A stretch of 41,286 bases of DNA from Oscillospiraceae bacterium (lineage in GTDB: Bacteria > Bacillota_A > Clostridia > Oscillospirales > Oscillospiraceae), in assembly GCA_017545325.1 (NCBI GenBank), contig JAFWOX010000088.1:1-41286 (forward strand). The letters are read 5' to 3'. Made by a program: the position numbers and the translations under genes. This document shows positions 24,577-32,808 of this stretch, one piece after another. The first letter of the stretch is position 1, and every line of letters starts with the position of its first letter. The notes beneath the pieces are model-generated. The model did no database searches, was not told the DNA's origin, and was given only the letters and a program-made list of their open reading frames with translations.

Positions 24577-25964
24577 TGCTGTTTTCCAGCCTGCTGTTCC
24601 TGTTCGTCTATCTGCCGGTGACCTTAGCCGTGTATTTCCTGGTCCCCGCCCGGTGGCGGAACCTCTGGCTCTTCCTCGTGAACCTGGCCTTCTACGGCTG
24701 GGGGGAGCCGGTATATATCCTTTTGATGGTATTCTCCATCACCCTGAACTATGTCTCCGGCCTGGTGATCGCCCGGCGGAGGGAGAGGGGCAAAGCCGTC
24801 CTTGCGGTCTGTATCGTCCTGAACCTGGCCCTGCTGTTCTTCTTCAAGTACTATGATTTTCTTGCGGAGAACCTGCGGCTGATCCCCTTCCTGGCCTTCC
24901 TGACCCCCCTGGGGCTGCGGCTGCCCATCGGCATCTCCTTCTATACCTTCCAGGCCATGAGCTATCCCATCGACGTATACCGGGGCCAGGTGGAGCCCCA
25001 GCGGAGCTATCTCCGCTTCGGCACCTTCGTCGCCCTCTTCCCCCAGCTCATCGCGGGCCCCATCGTCCGGTACCGGGATATCGCGGCGGAGCTGGCGGAC
25101 CGGCGGATCACTCGGGCCTCCTTCGCCTCCGGCGTGCGGCGCTTCATCCTGGGCCTGGGGAAAAAGGTCCTGCTGGCCAACGCCGTGGGGGCGCTTTGGG
25201 ACGTGTACAAGGCCATGGATCCCTCTGCCCTCTCCGCGGCGGACGCCTGGCTGGGGGCCGTCGCCTTCACCTTCCAGATCTATTTCGATTTTTCCGGCTA
25301 TTCGGATATGGCCATCGGCCTGGGGCGGATGCTGGGCTTCGAGTTTCCCGAAAACTTCCGGTATCCCTACCTGGCGGACAGCATCACGGATTTCTGGCGC
25401 CGCTGGCATATCACCCTTTCCTCCTGGTTCCGGGACTATGTCTCAATCCCTCTGGGGGGCAACCGGAAGGGGCTCCGGCGGCAGCTGCTGAACCTGCTCA
25501 TCGTCTGGTGCCTCACCGGGATCTGGCACGGAGCCAGCTGGAATTATCTGCTCTGGGGCCTGTATTACGCCCTGCTCCTGATGCTGGAAAAGGCCTTCCT
25601 CCTCCGGCGGCTGGATAACGGCCCCCGATGGCTCGCCCATCTCTATGCCCTGGTCCTGGTGGTGATCGGCTGGGTGCTGTTCAGCCTGGAGGACCTGGGC
25701 CAATGCGCCGGGTATCTGGCCGCCCTGTTCGGCGGCGGAAGCGGCCTTATCTCCTCCACCTTCCTCTATTATCTCCGGAGCTTTGCCCCGACCCTGGCGA
25801 TCCTGGCCCTGTGCGCCACGCCGCTGCCCCGGCGGGTCTTTGCCCGGCTGCCGGAGAAGGTCCGGGGCTGCGCCGCGCCGGCGCTTATGCTGGGCTGCCT
25901 GGTGCTGGTCACCGCTTACCTGGTGGACGGGAGCTACAATCCCTTCCTCTATTTCCGCTTCTAG
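24576..25964 (+). CDS. MBOAT family O-acyltransferase (AlgI/DltB-like)
   Basis: A 462-residue polytopic membrane protein of the MBOAT family, AlgI-like. It carries PIGISFYTFQAMSY (118-131), the FWRRWHITLSSWFRDYV segment (273-289) and the catalytic-type His318 in TGIWHGASWNYLLWG. Such proteins pass acyl (usually acetyl) groups across the membrane to extracytoplasmic polysaccharide or wall polymers. The start ATG shares a base with the xer stop. The downstream DHHW protein is the usual extracytoplasmic partner, so the two probably O-acetylate an exported polymer; which polymer is not shown by the sequence. Confidence 0.92.
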   Translation: MLFSSLLFLFVYLPVTLAVYFLVPARWRNLWLFLVNLAFYGWGEPVYILLMVFSITLNYVSGLVIARRRERGKAVLAVCIVLNLALLFFFKYYDFLAENLRLIPFLAFLTPLGLRLPIGISFYTFQAMSYPIDVYRGQVEPQRSYLRFGTFVALFPQLIAGPIVRYRDIAAELADRRITRASFASGVRRFILGLGKKVLLANAVGALWDVYKAMDPSALSAADAWLGAVAFTFQIYFDFSGYSDMAIGLGRMLGFEFPENFRYPYLADSITDFWRRWHITLSSWFRDYVSIPLGGNRKGLRRQLLNLLIVWCLTGIWHGASWNYLLWGLYYALLLMLEKAFLLRRLDNGPRWLAHLYALVLVVIGWVLFSLEDLGQCAGYLAALFGGGSGLISSTFLYYLRSFAPTLAILALCATPLPRRVFARLPEKVRGCAAPALMLGCLVLVTAYLVDGSYNPFLYFRF

Positions 25965-25976
25965 GAGGTGCGCCGG

Positions 25977-27086
25977 ATGAAACGCATATCTGATCTGACG
26001 CAGATCCTTGCCTTCCTCCTGTTCCTGGCCCTGGGCCTCATCCTGCTGATCGTCCTTCCCCGCCGGGCTTTCTCCGAGCAGGAGAACCGGGTCCTGGCCA
26101 CGCCTCCCCCCTTCCGTTTTTCCGACCTGGTCTCCGGCGCCTTCACCCGGGGAGTGGAGGACTGCATCACGGATCAGTTCCCCCTGCGGGACGGGTGGAT
26201 CAGCCTGAAATCCCGGACGGAGCGGGCCCTGGGGAAGACGGAGAACAACAATGTGTTCTTCTGCCGGGAGGATACCCTCATCACCCGCTTCCCCCAGCCG
26301 GAGGATAAGGCCGTGGATTCCGCCGTCCGGGCGGTGAACGCCCTGGCGGAGGCGGCGAAGGCCCGGGTCTTTCTGGCCCTGATCCCCTCCTCCGCCGCCG
26401 TCTGGTCCGACCGGCTGCCCGCCAACGCCAACACCGCGGACCAGGAAGCCCTGATCCGCCGGATCTACGGGGAGGCGGAGTGCTCCCGGGTGGATATCCT
26501 CTCCCTCCTGCTGGCTGCCCGGGAGGAGGAGATCTATTACCGCACGGATCACCACTGGACCACCCTGGGCGCCTATTACGGCTATGCCGCCACCGCCCGG
26601 GCCATGGGCCTGACTCCGACGCCGAAGGAGCGCTTTCAGCCCGTGACCGTGGCGGAGGATTTTTACGGCACCGTGTATTCCTCCTCCGGCGTCCGCTGGG
26701 TCCGGCCGGACAGCATCAGCCGCTGGGTGGATCCGGAGGGCGTGACCCTATACCGGGAGGATTCGGAGGAGCCCTCCCCCGTCTATGCGGAGGAGAAGCT
26801 GGCCGTCAAGGATAAGTACGCCTATTTCCTGGGGGGCAATACCCCCCGCCTGGTGATCGAGACCGGCGGCGACGGGGGAAAACTCCTGGTCCTGCGGGAT
26901 TCCTATTCCGACTGCGAGCTGCCCTTCTTCTTCCCCCATTACAGCGAGATCCATGTGCTGGATCTGCGGTATTTCCGCCGGAGCGTGCGGGAATACGCCG
27001 AAGAGAACGCCATTGACGATATTCTCATCAATTACAGCCTTTCCACCTTCCTGAGCGATCCCTCGGTCTTCCTGCTGGGGACCTGA
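25977..27086 (+). CDS. DHHW family protein (AlgJ/AlgX-like)
   Basis: A 369-residue protein with one N-terminal membrane anchor (about 9-28) and an extracytoplasmic domain containing the family-defining Asp-His-His-Trp at 191-194 (YYRTDHHWTTLGAYY). A second family segment, VLRDSYSDCELPFF near the C-terminus, supplies a Ser in the position expected of an SGNH-type hydrolase triad with the DHHW His. Known relatives AlgJ and AlgX take part in polysaccharide O-acetylation together with an MBOAT protein, which is the upstream gene. The ATG at 25977 follows AGGAGG by 8 bases; a GTG at 25968 lies inside that site. The gap to the MBOAT stop is 12 bases. Confidence 0.9.
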   Translation: MKRISDLTQILAFLLFLALGLILLIVLPRRAFSEQENRVLATPPPFRFSDLVSGAFTRGVEDCITDQFPLRDGWISLKSRTERALGKTENNNVFFCREDTLITRFPQPEDKAVDSAVRAVNALAEAAKARVFLALIPSSAAVWSDRLPANANTADQEALIRRIYGEAECSRVDILSLLLAAREEEIYYRTDHHWTTLGAYYGYAATARAMGLTPTPKERFQPVTVAEDFYGTVYSSSGVRWVRPDSISRWVDPEGVTLYREDSEEPSPVYAEEKLAVKDKYAYFLGGNTPRLVIETGGDGGKLLVLRDSYSDCELPFFFPHYSEIHVLDLRYFRRSVREYAEENAIDDILINYSLSTFLSDPSVFLLGT

Positions 27087-27126
27087 GCCGGCTCACCCCG
27101 GCTGTAAACGAGAAAGGACGATGCCT

Positions 27127-28581
27127 ATGTTCCGCAAAACCGCCCTGCCCATACCCGTGCTGGCCCTGATCCTGGCCGCGGTGCTCCTGCTCTGCGCCAA
27201 GCTGATCCCCATGGGAGAAACGCTGAAGCTGATCCTCTGCCTTCTCTCCTTCCTGGCCTCCGCCTATCCCCTGGCCAAGCCCATCCTGCGGGAGGTCGTG
27301 AAGGATAAGCGCCCGGGCTATCCCCTGCTCCTGGTCCTGGCCTGTGTCCTCTGCCTTTGCGCGGGGAAGCCTGCCGCCGGGGCGGCGGCCATGCTCCTGT
27401 ACCGGCTGGCGCAGCCGGTGCTGGAATGGCGGCGCAGCTCCGCCGTGCGGGTCGTCTCCCGCCGGAAGGAGCTTGCGGATCTGGGGGACCGGCTCGGGGA
27501 TTTCCGGCCGGATCCCGCCCCCGGGAGCGACCTGGGCCGCTTTCTCAGGCTCTGGCTCCCGTACATCGTCCTGGGGGGATCCGCCCTGTATATCATCCTG
27601 GCCATGCTCCTCACCCGGGTGAACGCTCTGGTGATCCTGCGGCGGGCGGCCATGTTCCTGGCTCTGGGGAACGTCCTTCCCCTGTTCTGGTCCTTCGGCC
27701 TCTGCGACTATTCCGCCGCCGTGAACGCCTGCGAGCAGGGCGCCCTCTTCCGGGGGGACTCCCTCTCCCGCCTGAACGGCGTAAGGCTGTGCTGCATCCG
27801 CCGGCCGGATACCCTGGTCCGGGGGGACGCCCTGATCCAGAGCGCCATGCCCGGGGAGGTGCCTCCCGCCGCCCTGTTGGAGCTGGCCGCCTGCGCCTGG
27901 TCCTGCTCCCCCAGCCATCTGGGGGATACCCTGGCGGAGCTGCTGGGCCGCCGCACGGATCCCGAGCTGCTGGAGCGCTACCAGGAGCTGCGGGACTTCG
28001 GCGTCCTGGCCCGCATCCGGGGCCGGGTGATCATCTGCGGCAGCGCGGAATTCATGCAGCGCGCCGGTCTCCCCCTGGTCCCCTTCAAGGACCGGGAGAA
28101 CACCGTGCACCTGGGGATCGACGGCAAATATGCCGGCTGCATCCGCCTGAACCAAACCGAACCGGAGGAGGGCGAGCTGGAGGACAAGCTCCGCGCCTGC
28201 GGCCTCTATCGCTTCCGGGACGGAGCCGAAGCCGCGGAAAAGCGCTTTCCGGAAGAGACGCTGCTTTATGCCTCCGGGGACGGGGACCGGGGTCCTGCCG
28301 GGGAGACGGATCTGTATGCCGCCCTGGGGGGCTGCGGCCAGGAGCCGGAGATCGCCTCCCAGCCCGGCGGCCTCCGGGGCTCCCTGCTGATCCTGGGGGC
28401 GCTGCTGAACGACAAGAACGCCCGGAAGCTCTGCTTCCTCCCCGCCCTGGGGCTGAAGATTCTGCTTCTCCTGCTGGCTGTCCTGGGGTACTGCCCCGTA
28501 TGGCTCACCGTCGTCGCGGAGACCGCCGTCGCCCTGGCGGGCAGCCTGCTGGCCAAGCGGGCGCTGAACGCGAAGATCTGA
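27127..28581 (+). CDS. Degenerate P1B-type ATPase-like membrane protein
   Basis: A 484-residue membrane protein I read as a catalytically dead relative of heavy-metal P-type ATPases. Predicted membrane segments lie at about 9-28, 32-48, 66-78, 141-163, 168-190, 440-455 and 459-475. After the fifth, EQGALFRGDSLSRLNGVRL matches the post-CPC helix of P1B pumps, but DKTGTLT is replaced by RRPDTLV (226-232). An N-domain-like GRVIICGSAEF, a hinge-like LYASGDGDRGPAGETDLYAAL (380-400, where pumps have GDGxNDxPAL) and the final two-helix membrane block follow in the right order. The actuator domain with TGE and the CPC motif are missing. The start is put at 27127 for ribosome-site spacing; 27121 is possible. 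It follows the DHHW gene by 40 bases. Confidence 0.68.
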   Translation: MFRKTALPIPVLALILAAVLLLCAKLIPMGETLKLILCLLSFLASAYPLAKPILREVVKDKRPGYPLLLVLACVLCLCAGKPAAGAAAMLLYRLAQPVLEWRRSSAVRVVSRRKELADLGDRLGDFRPDPAPGSDLGRFLRLWLPYIVLGGSALYIILAMLLTRVNALVILRRAAMFLALGNVLPLFWSFGLCDYSAAVNACEQGALFRGDSLSRLNGVRLCCIRRPDTLVRGDALIQSAMPGEVPPAALLELAACAWSCSPSHLGDTLAELLGRRTDPELLERYQELRDFGVLARIRGRVIICGSAEFMQRAGLPLVPFKDRENTVHLGIDGKYAGCIRLNQTEPEEGELEDKLRACGLYRFRDGAEAAEKRFPEETLLYASGDGDRGPAGETDLYAALGGCGQEPEIASQPGGLRGSLLILGALLNDKNARKLCFLPALGLKILLLLLAVLGYCPVWLTVVAETAVALAGSLLAKRALNAKI

Positions 28582-28654
28582 CTCCCGAGGTGTTTATTCC
28601 GTAAACAGCATTTCGACTCCTTCCCAGCGGTTAATATTCAGCGTTAAGCATGAA

Positions 28655-28680
28655 CCCCCAGCCCGACCAAGGGCTGGGGG
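28655..28680 (+). terminator. Hairpin after the P-type ATPase-like gene
   Basis: A perfect 10-base stem (28655-28664/28671-28680, CCCCCAGCCC with GGGCTGGGGG, 6-base loop) lies 73 bases past the stop at 28581 and is followed by CAATTCTATTCT. The T-run is poor, but it is the only candidate terminator for the plus-strand block. Confidence 0.55.
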
Positions 28681-28740
28681 CAATTCTATTCTGGAGTCTA
28701 ATGCCGTAAAACAGCACAAATCTGCGTAGACTTCCTTTCC

Positions 28741-28830
28741 CATGGCGCTATTCTATTGTATATCCCTCATCAGGCGCTCCGCGCCAGCTTCCCCCAAGGG
28801 AAGCCAGGGTGCTGGTCGCCCCTGCGCCCG
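28741..28830. repeat. Dispersed repeat module B, first copy
   Basis: This stretch shares with 29224-29303 and 40948-41038 the run CCTCATCAGGCGCTCCGCGC followed by CAGCTTCCCCCAAGGGAAGC. It contains two small stems: GGCGC-TCC-GCGCC and GCTTCCC-CCAA-GGGAAGC. No coding role is seen. Confidence 0.75.
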
Positions 28831-28891
28831 GATATTCGTAATGCGGCTTTCTATCCCCTATGGAAGCGGATACTTCGCCGAGATTTTGGAC

Positions 28892-29037
28892 GGGGGAAAC
28901 GGATTGCCGCGTCGGCGCAGGCGCCTCCTCGCAATGACCTTTTGTTTGCTGCGGTGCATGGACCGGACGCAGACGCGCACCGAATACTGTCATTGCGAGA
29001 CCAGTTCACAAACTGGTCGCGGCAATCCGTTCCCCTC
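28892..29037. repeat. Long imperfect inverted repeat (module C, MITE-like)
   Basis: The outer arms GGGAAACGGATTGCCGCG (28894-28911) and CGCGGCAATCCGTTCCCC (29018-29035) pair with few mismatches. The inner arms CTCGCAATGAC (28928-28938) and GTCATTGCGAG (28989-28999) pair perfectly. A perfect 8-base hairpin (28999-29018) is nested in the right arm. The words CTCGCAATGAC and GTCATTGCGAG recur in non-coding palindromic repeats of many bacteria. It is small, palindromic and non-coding. Confidence 0.7.
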
Positions 29038-29042
29038 GTCCC

Positions 29043-29200
29043 TTCCCCCGCCCCCGCCGCGCGGATTGCCTTCCCTCGGGGCTGCGAAGCAGGGGCGCGG
29101 GAGTGAATGACGTGCCGGTGGCACGTCAGAGCCGCTCCTGACCGAGGCGCAGCGAGACAGGTGGCTCCGGCGTCTCACGGAAGCCGGAGACGGATGAGGG
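29043..29200. repeat. Dispersed repeat module A, first full copy
   Basis: It shares flanks with 40765-40922 (CCGCCGCGC at the left; GTCTCACGGAAGCCGGAGAC then GGATGAGGGA at the right). The 93-base core at 29069-29161 is in the opposite orientation to the core at 40793-40885. The core holds a perfect 9-base stem, TGACGTGCC-GGT-GGCACGTCA. Module B follows about 20 bases later in both places, so A plus B is one composite element of about 270 bases. Confidence 0.8.
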
Positions 29201-29223
29201 ACCCGGCAGCTATCTTCCTGTCC

Positions 29224-29303
29224 CATGGCGCTGTTCCGTCGTATATCCCTCATCAGGCGCTCCGCGCCAGCTTCCCCCAGGGGAAGCCAGGGTGCTGGTC
29301 GCC
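29224..29303. repeat. Dispersed repeat module B, second copy
   Basis: It is nearly identical to 28741-28830 and 40948-41038 over about 80 bases, with the same two hairpins; one loop base differs (CCAGG for CCAAG). It ends about 40 bases before the sleB stop codon, on the plus-strand side. Confidence 0.75.
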
Positions 29304-29344
29304 CTTTACGTCCGGCTTTTCGGAAGGGCTGACTCTTCCTCGGT

Positions 29345-30004
29345 TTACGCGCAGAAGCGGTGCTTCCCGATGGTGAGGATCAGGGGCCGGGACCAGATCC
29401 ATTTACTGGTGGCCGTGGCGGGGTTGAAGTAATAGATCGCCCCGCCGCTGGGGTCCCAGCCGTTCAGGGCGTCCCTGGCCGCCCGATAGGCGCTCTCCGC
29501 CACGGGCTGCTGAAACTGCCCGTCCGTCACGCAGGTGAAGGCCCCGGCCTGATAGATGACCCCGGAGATGGTATTGGGAAAGGAGGGGTGCTCCACCCGG
29601 TTCAGCACCACCGCCCCCACCGCCACCTGCCCCACATAGGGTTCTCCCCGGGCCTCGGCGGAGATGAGCCGGGCCAGGAGGTTCACGTTGTTCTCCGTGC
29701 TGCTGGCTGCCTTCACGCTGATCCCCAGGGCCGACAGGGTCTCCGGCCCGCAGATGCCATCCACCTTCAGCCCCCGGTCCCGCTGGTAGCTGCGCACCGC
29801 CGCCGCGGTGCGGCTGCCGTAGATCCCGTCGACGGAAGCCTTGTAGTACCCCTCCGCCGCCAGCTTCCTCTGGATCTGGGTGACGACGGAGCCGGAGGAG
29901 CCCTGCCGGTAGGCCGCCGCCTCCGCCCGCTGAGCGGCCGTGATCAGGCAGATATTCAGCATAAACAGCAGCGCCAGGGCCCCAATGGTCTTTTTCCGGT
30001 CCAT
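29345..30004 (-). CDS. sleB: Spore cortex-lytic enzyme SleB
   Basis: A 219-residue exported hydrolase that degrades spore cortex peptidoglycan at germination. A signal peptide spans residues 1-30 (ending near AQRAEAAAY), a PG_binding_1 domain follows (about 31-95, GSVVTQIQRKLAAEGYY), and the C-terminal Hydrolase_2 (SleB/CwlJ) domain has the proposed catalytic Glu in RLISAEARGEPYVGQV. Its presence implies an endospore-forming organism. The ATG at 30004 follows GGGAGGA by 6 bases. The usual partner ypeB is not downstream; the repeat array is. The thrS terminator lies directly upstream, so sleB should have its own, probably sporulation-specific, promoter; none was recognised. Confidence 0.92.
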   Translation of the reverse strand: MDRKKTIGALALLFMLNICLITAAQRAEAAAYRQGSSGSVVTQIQRKLAAEGYYKASVDGIYGSRTAAAVRSYQRDRGLKVDGICGPETLSALGISVKAASSTENNVNLLARLISAEARGEPYVGQVAVGAVVLNRVEHPSFPNTISGVIYQAGAFTCVTDGQFQQPVAESAYRAARDALNGWDPSGGAIYYFNPATATSKWIWSRPLILTIGKHRFCA

Positions 30005-30021
30005 ATCGATTCCTCCCGAAC

Positions 30022-30055
30022 AAAAAAAGTCCCTGGACACAGTGTGTCCAGGGAC
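30022..30055 (-). terminator. Intrinsic terminator of thrS
   Basis: On the minus strand a perfect 12-base stem, GTCCCTGGACAC with GTGTCCAGGGAC (30044-30055 and 30029-30040, 3-base loop), is followed by a seven-T run. It lies 23 bases past the thrS stop and 18 bases before the sleB ATG, so it isolates sleB from thrS read-through. Confidence 0.93.
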
Positions 30056-30078
30056 CGCTCAGCCTATGGCCGGAAAAA

Positions 30079-31989
30079 TCAGAGGGCTTTGGTATCCCGT
30101 TCCTCCGTGATCTTTTTCAGGAAATCGGCAAAGCTCAGGTTCAGCTGCTCTCCGGTGCGGGTGCGGACGGCCACGCTGCCATCCTCCACCTCCTTATCCC
30201 CGATGACCAGCATATAGGGGGTCTTCTGCATCTGGGCCTCCCGGATCTTATAGCCGATCTTCTCGTTCCGCAGATCTGCCTCGGCCCGGAAGCCCGCCTC
30301 CTCCAGCAGCTTCACCAGCTCCCGGCACCGCTCGCCGCTCCGGTCCGTGATGGGCAGGACCTTCACCTGCACCGGGGCGAGCCACAGGGGGAAGGCCCCA
30401 GCAAAATGCTCGGTGATCACGCCGATGAACCGCTCGATGGAGCCGAAGACCACCCGGTGGATCATGACGGGGCATTCCTTTTCCCCGCTGCTGTTCACAT
30501 ATTCCAGATTGAAGCGGCCGGGCAGCTGGTAATCCAGCTGGATGGTGCCGCACTGCCAGGTGCGCCCCAGGCAGTCCTCTATATGGAAATCCAGCTTTGG
30601 CCCGTAGAAGGCGCCGTCTCCGGGGTTGACGGTATAGGTCTTCCCCAGGCTGGTGATGGCGTCCGCCAGGGCGTTGGTGGCGATTTCCCAGTCTGCCTCC
30701 GTGCCGATATGGTCCTCCGGCATGGTGCTCAGCTCGATGGTATAGGGCAGGCGGAAGAGGGAGTAAACCTCGTCAAAGAGCTGGGCGATGCGCATGACCT
30801 CGTCCTTGATCTGCTCCTTGGCCAGCAGGATATGGGCGTCGTCCTGGGTGAAGCAGCGCACCCGGAACATGCCGTGGAGGGCGCCGGAAAGCTCATGCCG
30901 GTGAACGGTGCCCAGCTCGGAATAGCGCAGGGGCAGCTCCCGATAGGAATGGGGCTCCAGGGAATAGACCAGGATGCTGCCGGGGCAGTTCATGGGCTTG
31001 ATGGCGAAATCCTCCCCGTCGATCAGGGTGGTATACATATTGTCCTTGTAATGGTCCCAGTGGCCGCTGGTCTCCCACAGGGTGCGGCGCATGATCTGGG
31101 GAGTCATGATCTCCAGATAATCCCATTTCTTGTGGACCTTGCGCCAGTAATCGATCAGGGTGTTGCGCAGGATCATGCCGTTATGCAGATAGAAGGGGAA
31201 GCCGGGGGCCTCGTCCCGGAAGGCGAACAGGCCCAGCTCCTTGCCCAGCTTGCGGTGGTCCCGCTTCTTGGCCTCCTCGATCCGCTGGAGATAGGCGTCC
31301 AGCTCCTCCTTCTTGGGGAAGCAGGTGCCGTAGATCCGCTGGAGCATCTTCCGCTTGCTGTCCCCCCGCCAGTAGGCGCCGGTGCAGCTGGTGAGCTTGA
31401 CGGCGTTGCCCTTCAGCTTGCCCGTGCTCACCAGATGGGGGCCCGCGCACAGGTCCGTAAAATCACCCTGGCTGTAGAAGGTGATGATGGCGTCCTCCGG
31501 CAGATCCTGGATGAGCTCCACCTTATAGGGCTCGTTCAGGCTTTCCATATACTGGATTGCCTGGGGCCGGGGCATCTCAAACCGGATCAGGGGGATATTC
31601 TCCTTGATGATCTTGCGCATCTCCGCCTCCAGCTTCGCCAGGATCTCCGGCGTGAAGGGGAAATCGCTGTCCACATCGTAGTAGAAGCCGTCGTCGATGG
31701 CGGGGCCGATGGCCAGCTTCACCTCGGGATAGAGGCGCTTCACCGCCTGGGCCAGAACATGGGAGCAGGTATGCCGGAAGGCCAGACGGCCGCCCTCATC
31801 CTCAAAGGTGTGGAAGGTGGCGGCACAGTCGTGCTCCAGGGGCAGGGGCAGACCGTGGACCTTCCCGTCCACGGTGGCGGACAGGACCTTCCGGGCAAAG
31901 CCCTCCGAGATCTTTCCGGCTACGTCCAGCAGGGTGCTCCCCTTTTCCACCTGGATCACGCTGCCGTCCTTCAGGGTTACGTTGATCAT
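30079..31989 (-). CDS. thrS: Threonyl-tRNA synthetase
   Basis: ThrRS charges tRNA-Thr. The 636-residue protein has the N-terminal TGS domain (MINVTLKDGSVIQVEKGST), the editing/SAD domain with HTCSHVLAQAVKRLYP and a Cys-containing ADLRNE-adjacent region, the class II catalytic core (motif 2 FRVRCFTQDDAHI; zinc-site Cys in MNCPGS), and the C-terminal anticodon-binding domain (VLPITDRSGERCRELVKLL). Length is normal. The ATG at 31989 follows AAGGAGG by 9 bases. Many Firmicutes thrS genes have a T-box leader, but only 66 bases separate this gene from the one upstream, so none fits; it is probably read from the ychF promoter. Confidence 0.97.
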   Translation of the reverse strand: MINVTLKDGSVIQVEKGSTLLDVAGKISEGFARKVLSATVDGKVHGLPLPLEHDCAATFHTFEDEGGRLAFRHTCSHVLAQAVKRLYPEVKLAIGPAIDDGFYYDVDSDFPFTPEILAKLEAEMRKIIKENIPLIRFEMPRPQAIQYMESLNEPYKVELIQDLPEDAIITFYSQGDFTDLCAGPHLVSTGKLKGNAVKLTSCTGAYWRGDSKRKMLQRIYGTCFPKKEELDAYLQRIEEAKKRDHRKLGKELGLFAFRDEAPGFPFYLHNGMILRNTLIDYWRKVHKKWDYLEIMTPQIMRRTLWETSGHWDHYKDNMYTTLIDGEDFAIKPMNCPGSILVYSLEPHSYRELPLRYSELGTVHRHELSGALHGMFRVRCFTQDDAHILLAKEQIKDEVMRIAQLFDEVYSLFRLPYTIELSTMPEDHIGTEADWEIATNALADAITSLGKTYTVNPGDGAFYGPKLDFHIEDCLGRTWQCGTIQLDYQLPGRFNLEYVNSSGEKECPVMIHRVVFGSIERFIGVITEHFAGAFPLWLAPVQVKVLPITDRSGERCRELVKLLEEAGFRAEADLRNEKIGYKIREAQMQKTPYMLVIGDKEVEDGSVAVRTRTGEQLNLSFADFLKKITEERDTKAL

Positions 31990-32055
31990 GTGTGCAAACC
32001 TCCTTGGGCGTCCATACGAAAGACTACCCATGTATTTCTATCACAGGCTTTGCGC

Positions 32056-32808
32056 CTATAATATGCGAAAGATTGCCCCGAGCCCCAAGGTAAGCAGGAG
32101 CAGCGCGGGCTGATGAATGATGTAGATCAGCAGGGCATGCCGACCTACCGCCGGGAAAAAGGATACGTCAAAGGTGTAGAACCGCGCCGGCAGCCTTCCC
32201 GCCCGGATCTTCTCCCCCAGCCAGGTGCCGAAGAGGAAGACGAAGAGCCAGGGCAGCAGGGGAAAATAATCCGCCGAGTAAAAGGACGGGGTGATCAGGC
32301 CGAGGGGAAAGAGCCATCCCGGCTTATCCACGACGACCCCGTTCGCCAGCCTCGCCGTGAGCGCCGTGCCCAGGACGCAGAGCAGGATCATCACCAAGTC
32401 CGGCAGCCGGTCCCAGAGCTTATGGGTAAGACCGTAAAACAGCATGCATACCGCCAGCATATGCAGCACGCCGCAGAGGATGAGGACGCCCGGCGCCCCG
32501 CCCAGGAGCTTTTCCCCCAGAAAATCCCCCAGCCAGGTCACGGCGGTGAGGGCCAGGGCGATGAGCAGGAGGATCCCGCCCCGGCGCAGATTGGACCGGG
32601 AGAAGCGGGAGGAGACCCCGGAGAGGAGGATGAAGCAGCCGGCGAAGAAATAATGCAGCACATCCAGCACCGGGTTCGTGAAGATCCACCAGGGAGCCCC
32701 CAGGAAGGCCGCCAGGTCATAGAGAAAATGGTGGCAGCACATGAGGACCACGCAGAGGCCCCGCAGGGCGTCTATGGCCTGGATGCGCCCGCCGGAATAG
32801 GAGCTCAT
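32056..32808 (-). CDS. DUF1624 heparan-alpha-glucosaminide N-acetyltransferase-like membrane protein
   Basis: A 250-residue polytopic membrane protein with about seven hydrophobic segments. The start, GGRIQAIDALRGLCVVLMCCHHFLYD, has the R-G-x(3-7)-M-x-x-x-H pattern of the DUF1624/HGSNAT acyltransferase family, where a His is expected to carry the acetyl group. Bacterial members have no proven substrate; transfer of acetyl to an extracytoplasmic sugar is likely. It overlaps the ychF stop by 4 bases and precedes thrS by 66, so it is embedded between two housekeeping genes. The MBOAT-DHHW pair elsewhere in the window is another candidate acetylation system. Confidence 0.85.
   Translation of the reverse strand: MSSYSGGRIQAIDALRGLCVVLMCCHHFLYDLAAFLGAPWWIFTNPVLDVLHYFFAGCFILLSGVSSRFSRSNLRRGGILLLIALALTAVTWLGDFLGEKLLGGAPGVLILCGVLHMLAVCMLFYGLTHKLWDRLPDLVMILLCVLGTALTARLANGVVVDKPGWLFPLGLITPSFYSADYFPLLPWLFVFLFGTWLGEKIRAGRLPARFYTFDVSFFPAVGRHALLIYIIHQPALLLLTLGLGAIFRIL

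Noticed and set aside
28741..29303. A CRISPR array
   Set aside because: The repeats are few, long, of different types and unevenly spaced; there are no uniform spacers and no cas genes.
28582..29344. Short frames in the repeat-rich gap
   Set aside because: They fall in palindromic repeats and similar peptides recur only because the DNA repeats recur; no ribosome binding sites or families.
31990..32055. A T-box leader before thrS
   Set aside because: Only 66 bases separate thrS from the upstream gene; there is no room for a T-box and no terminator there.
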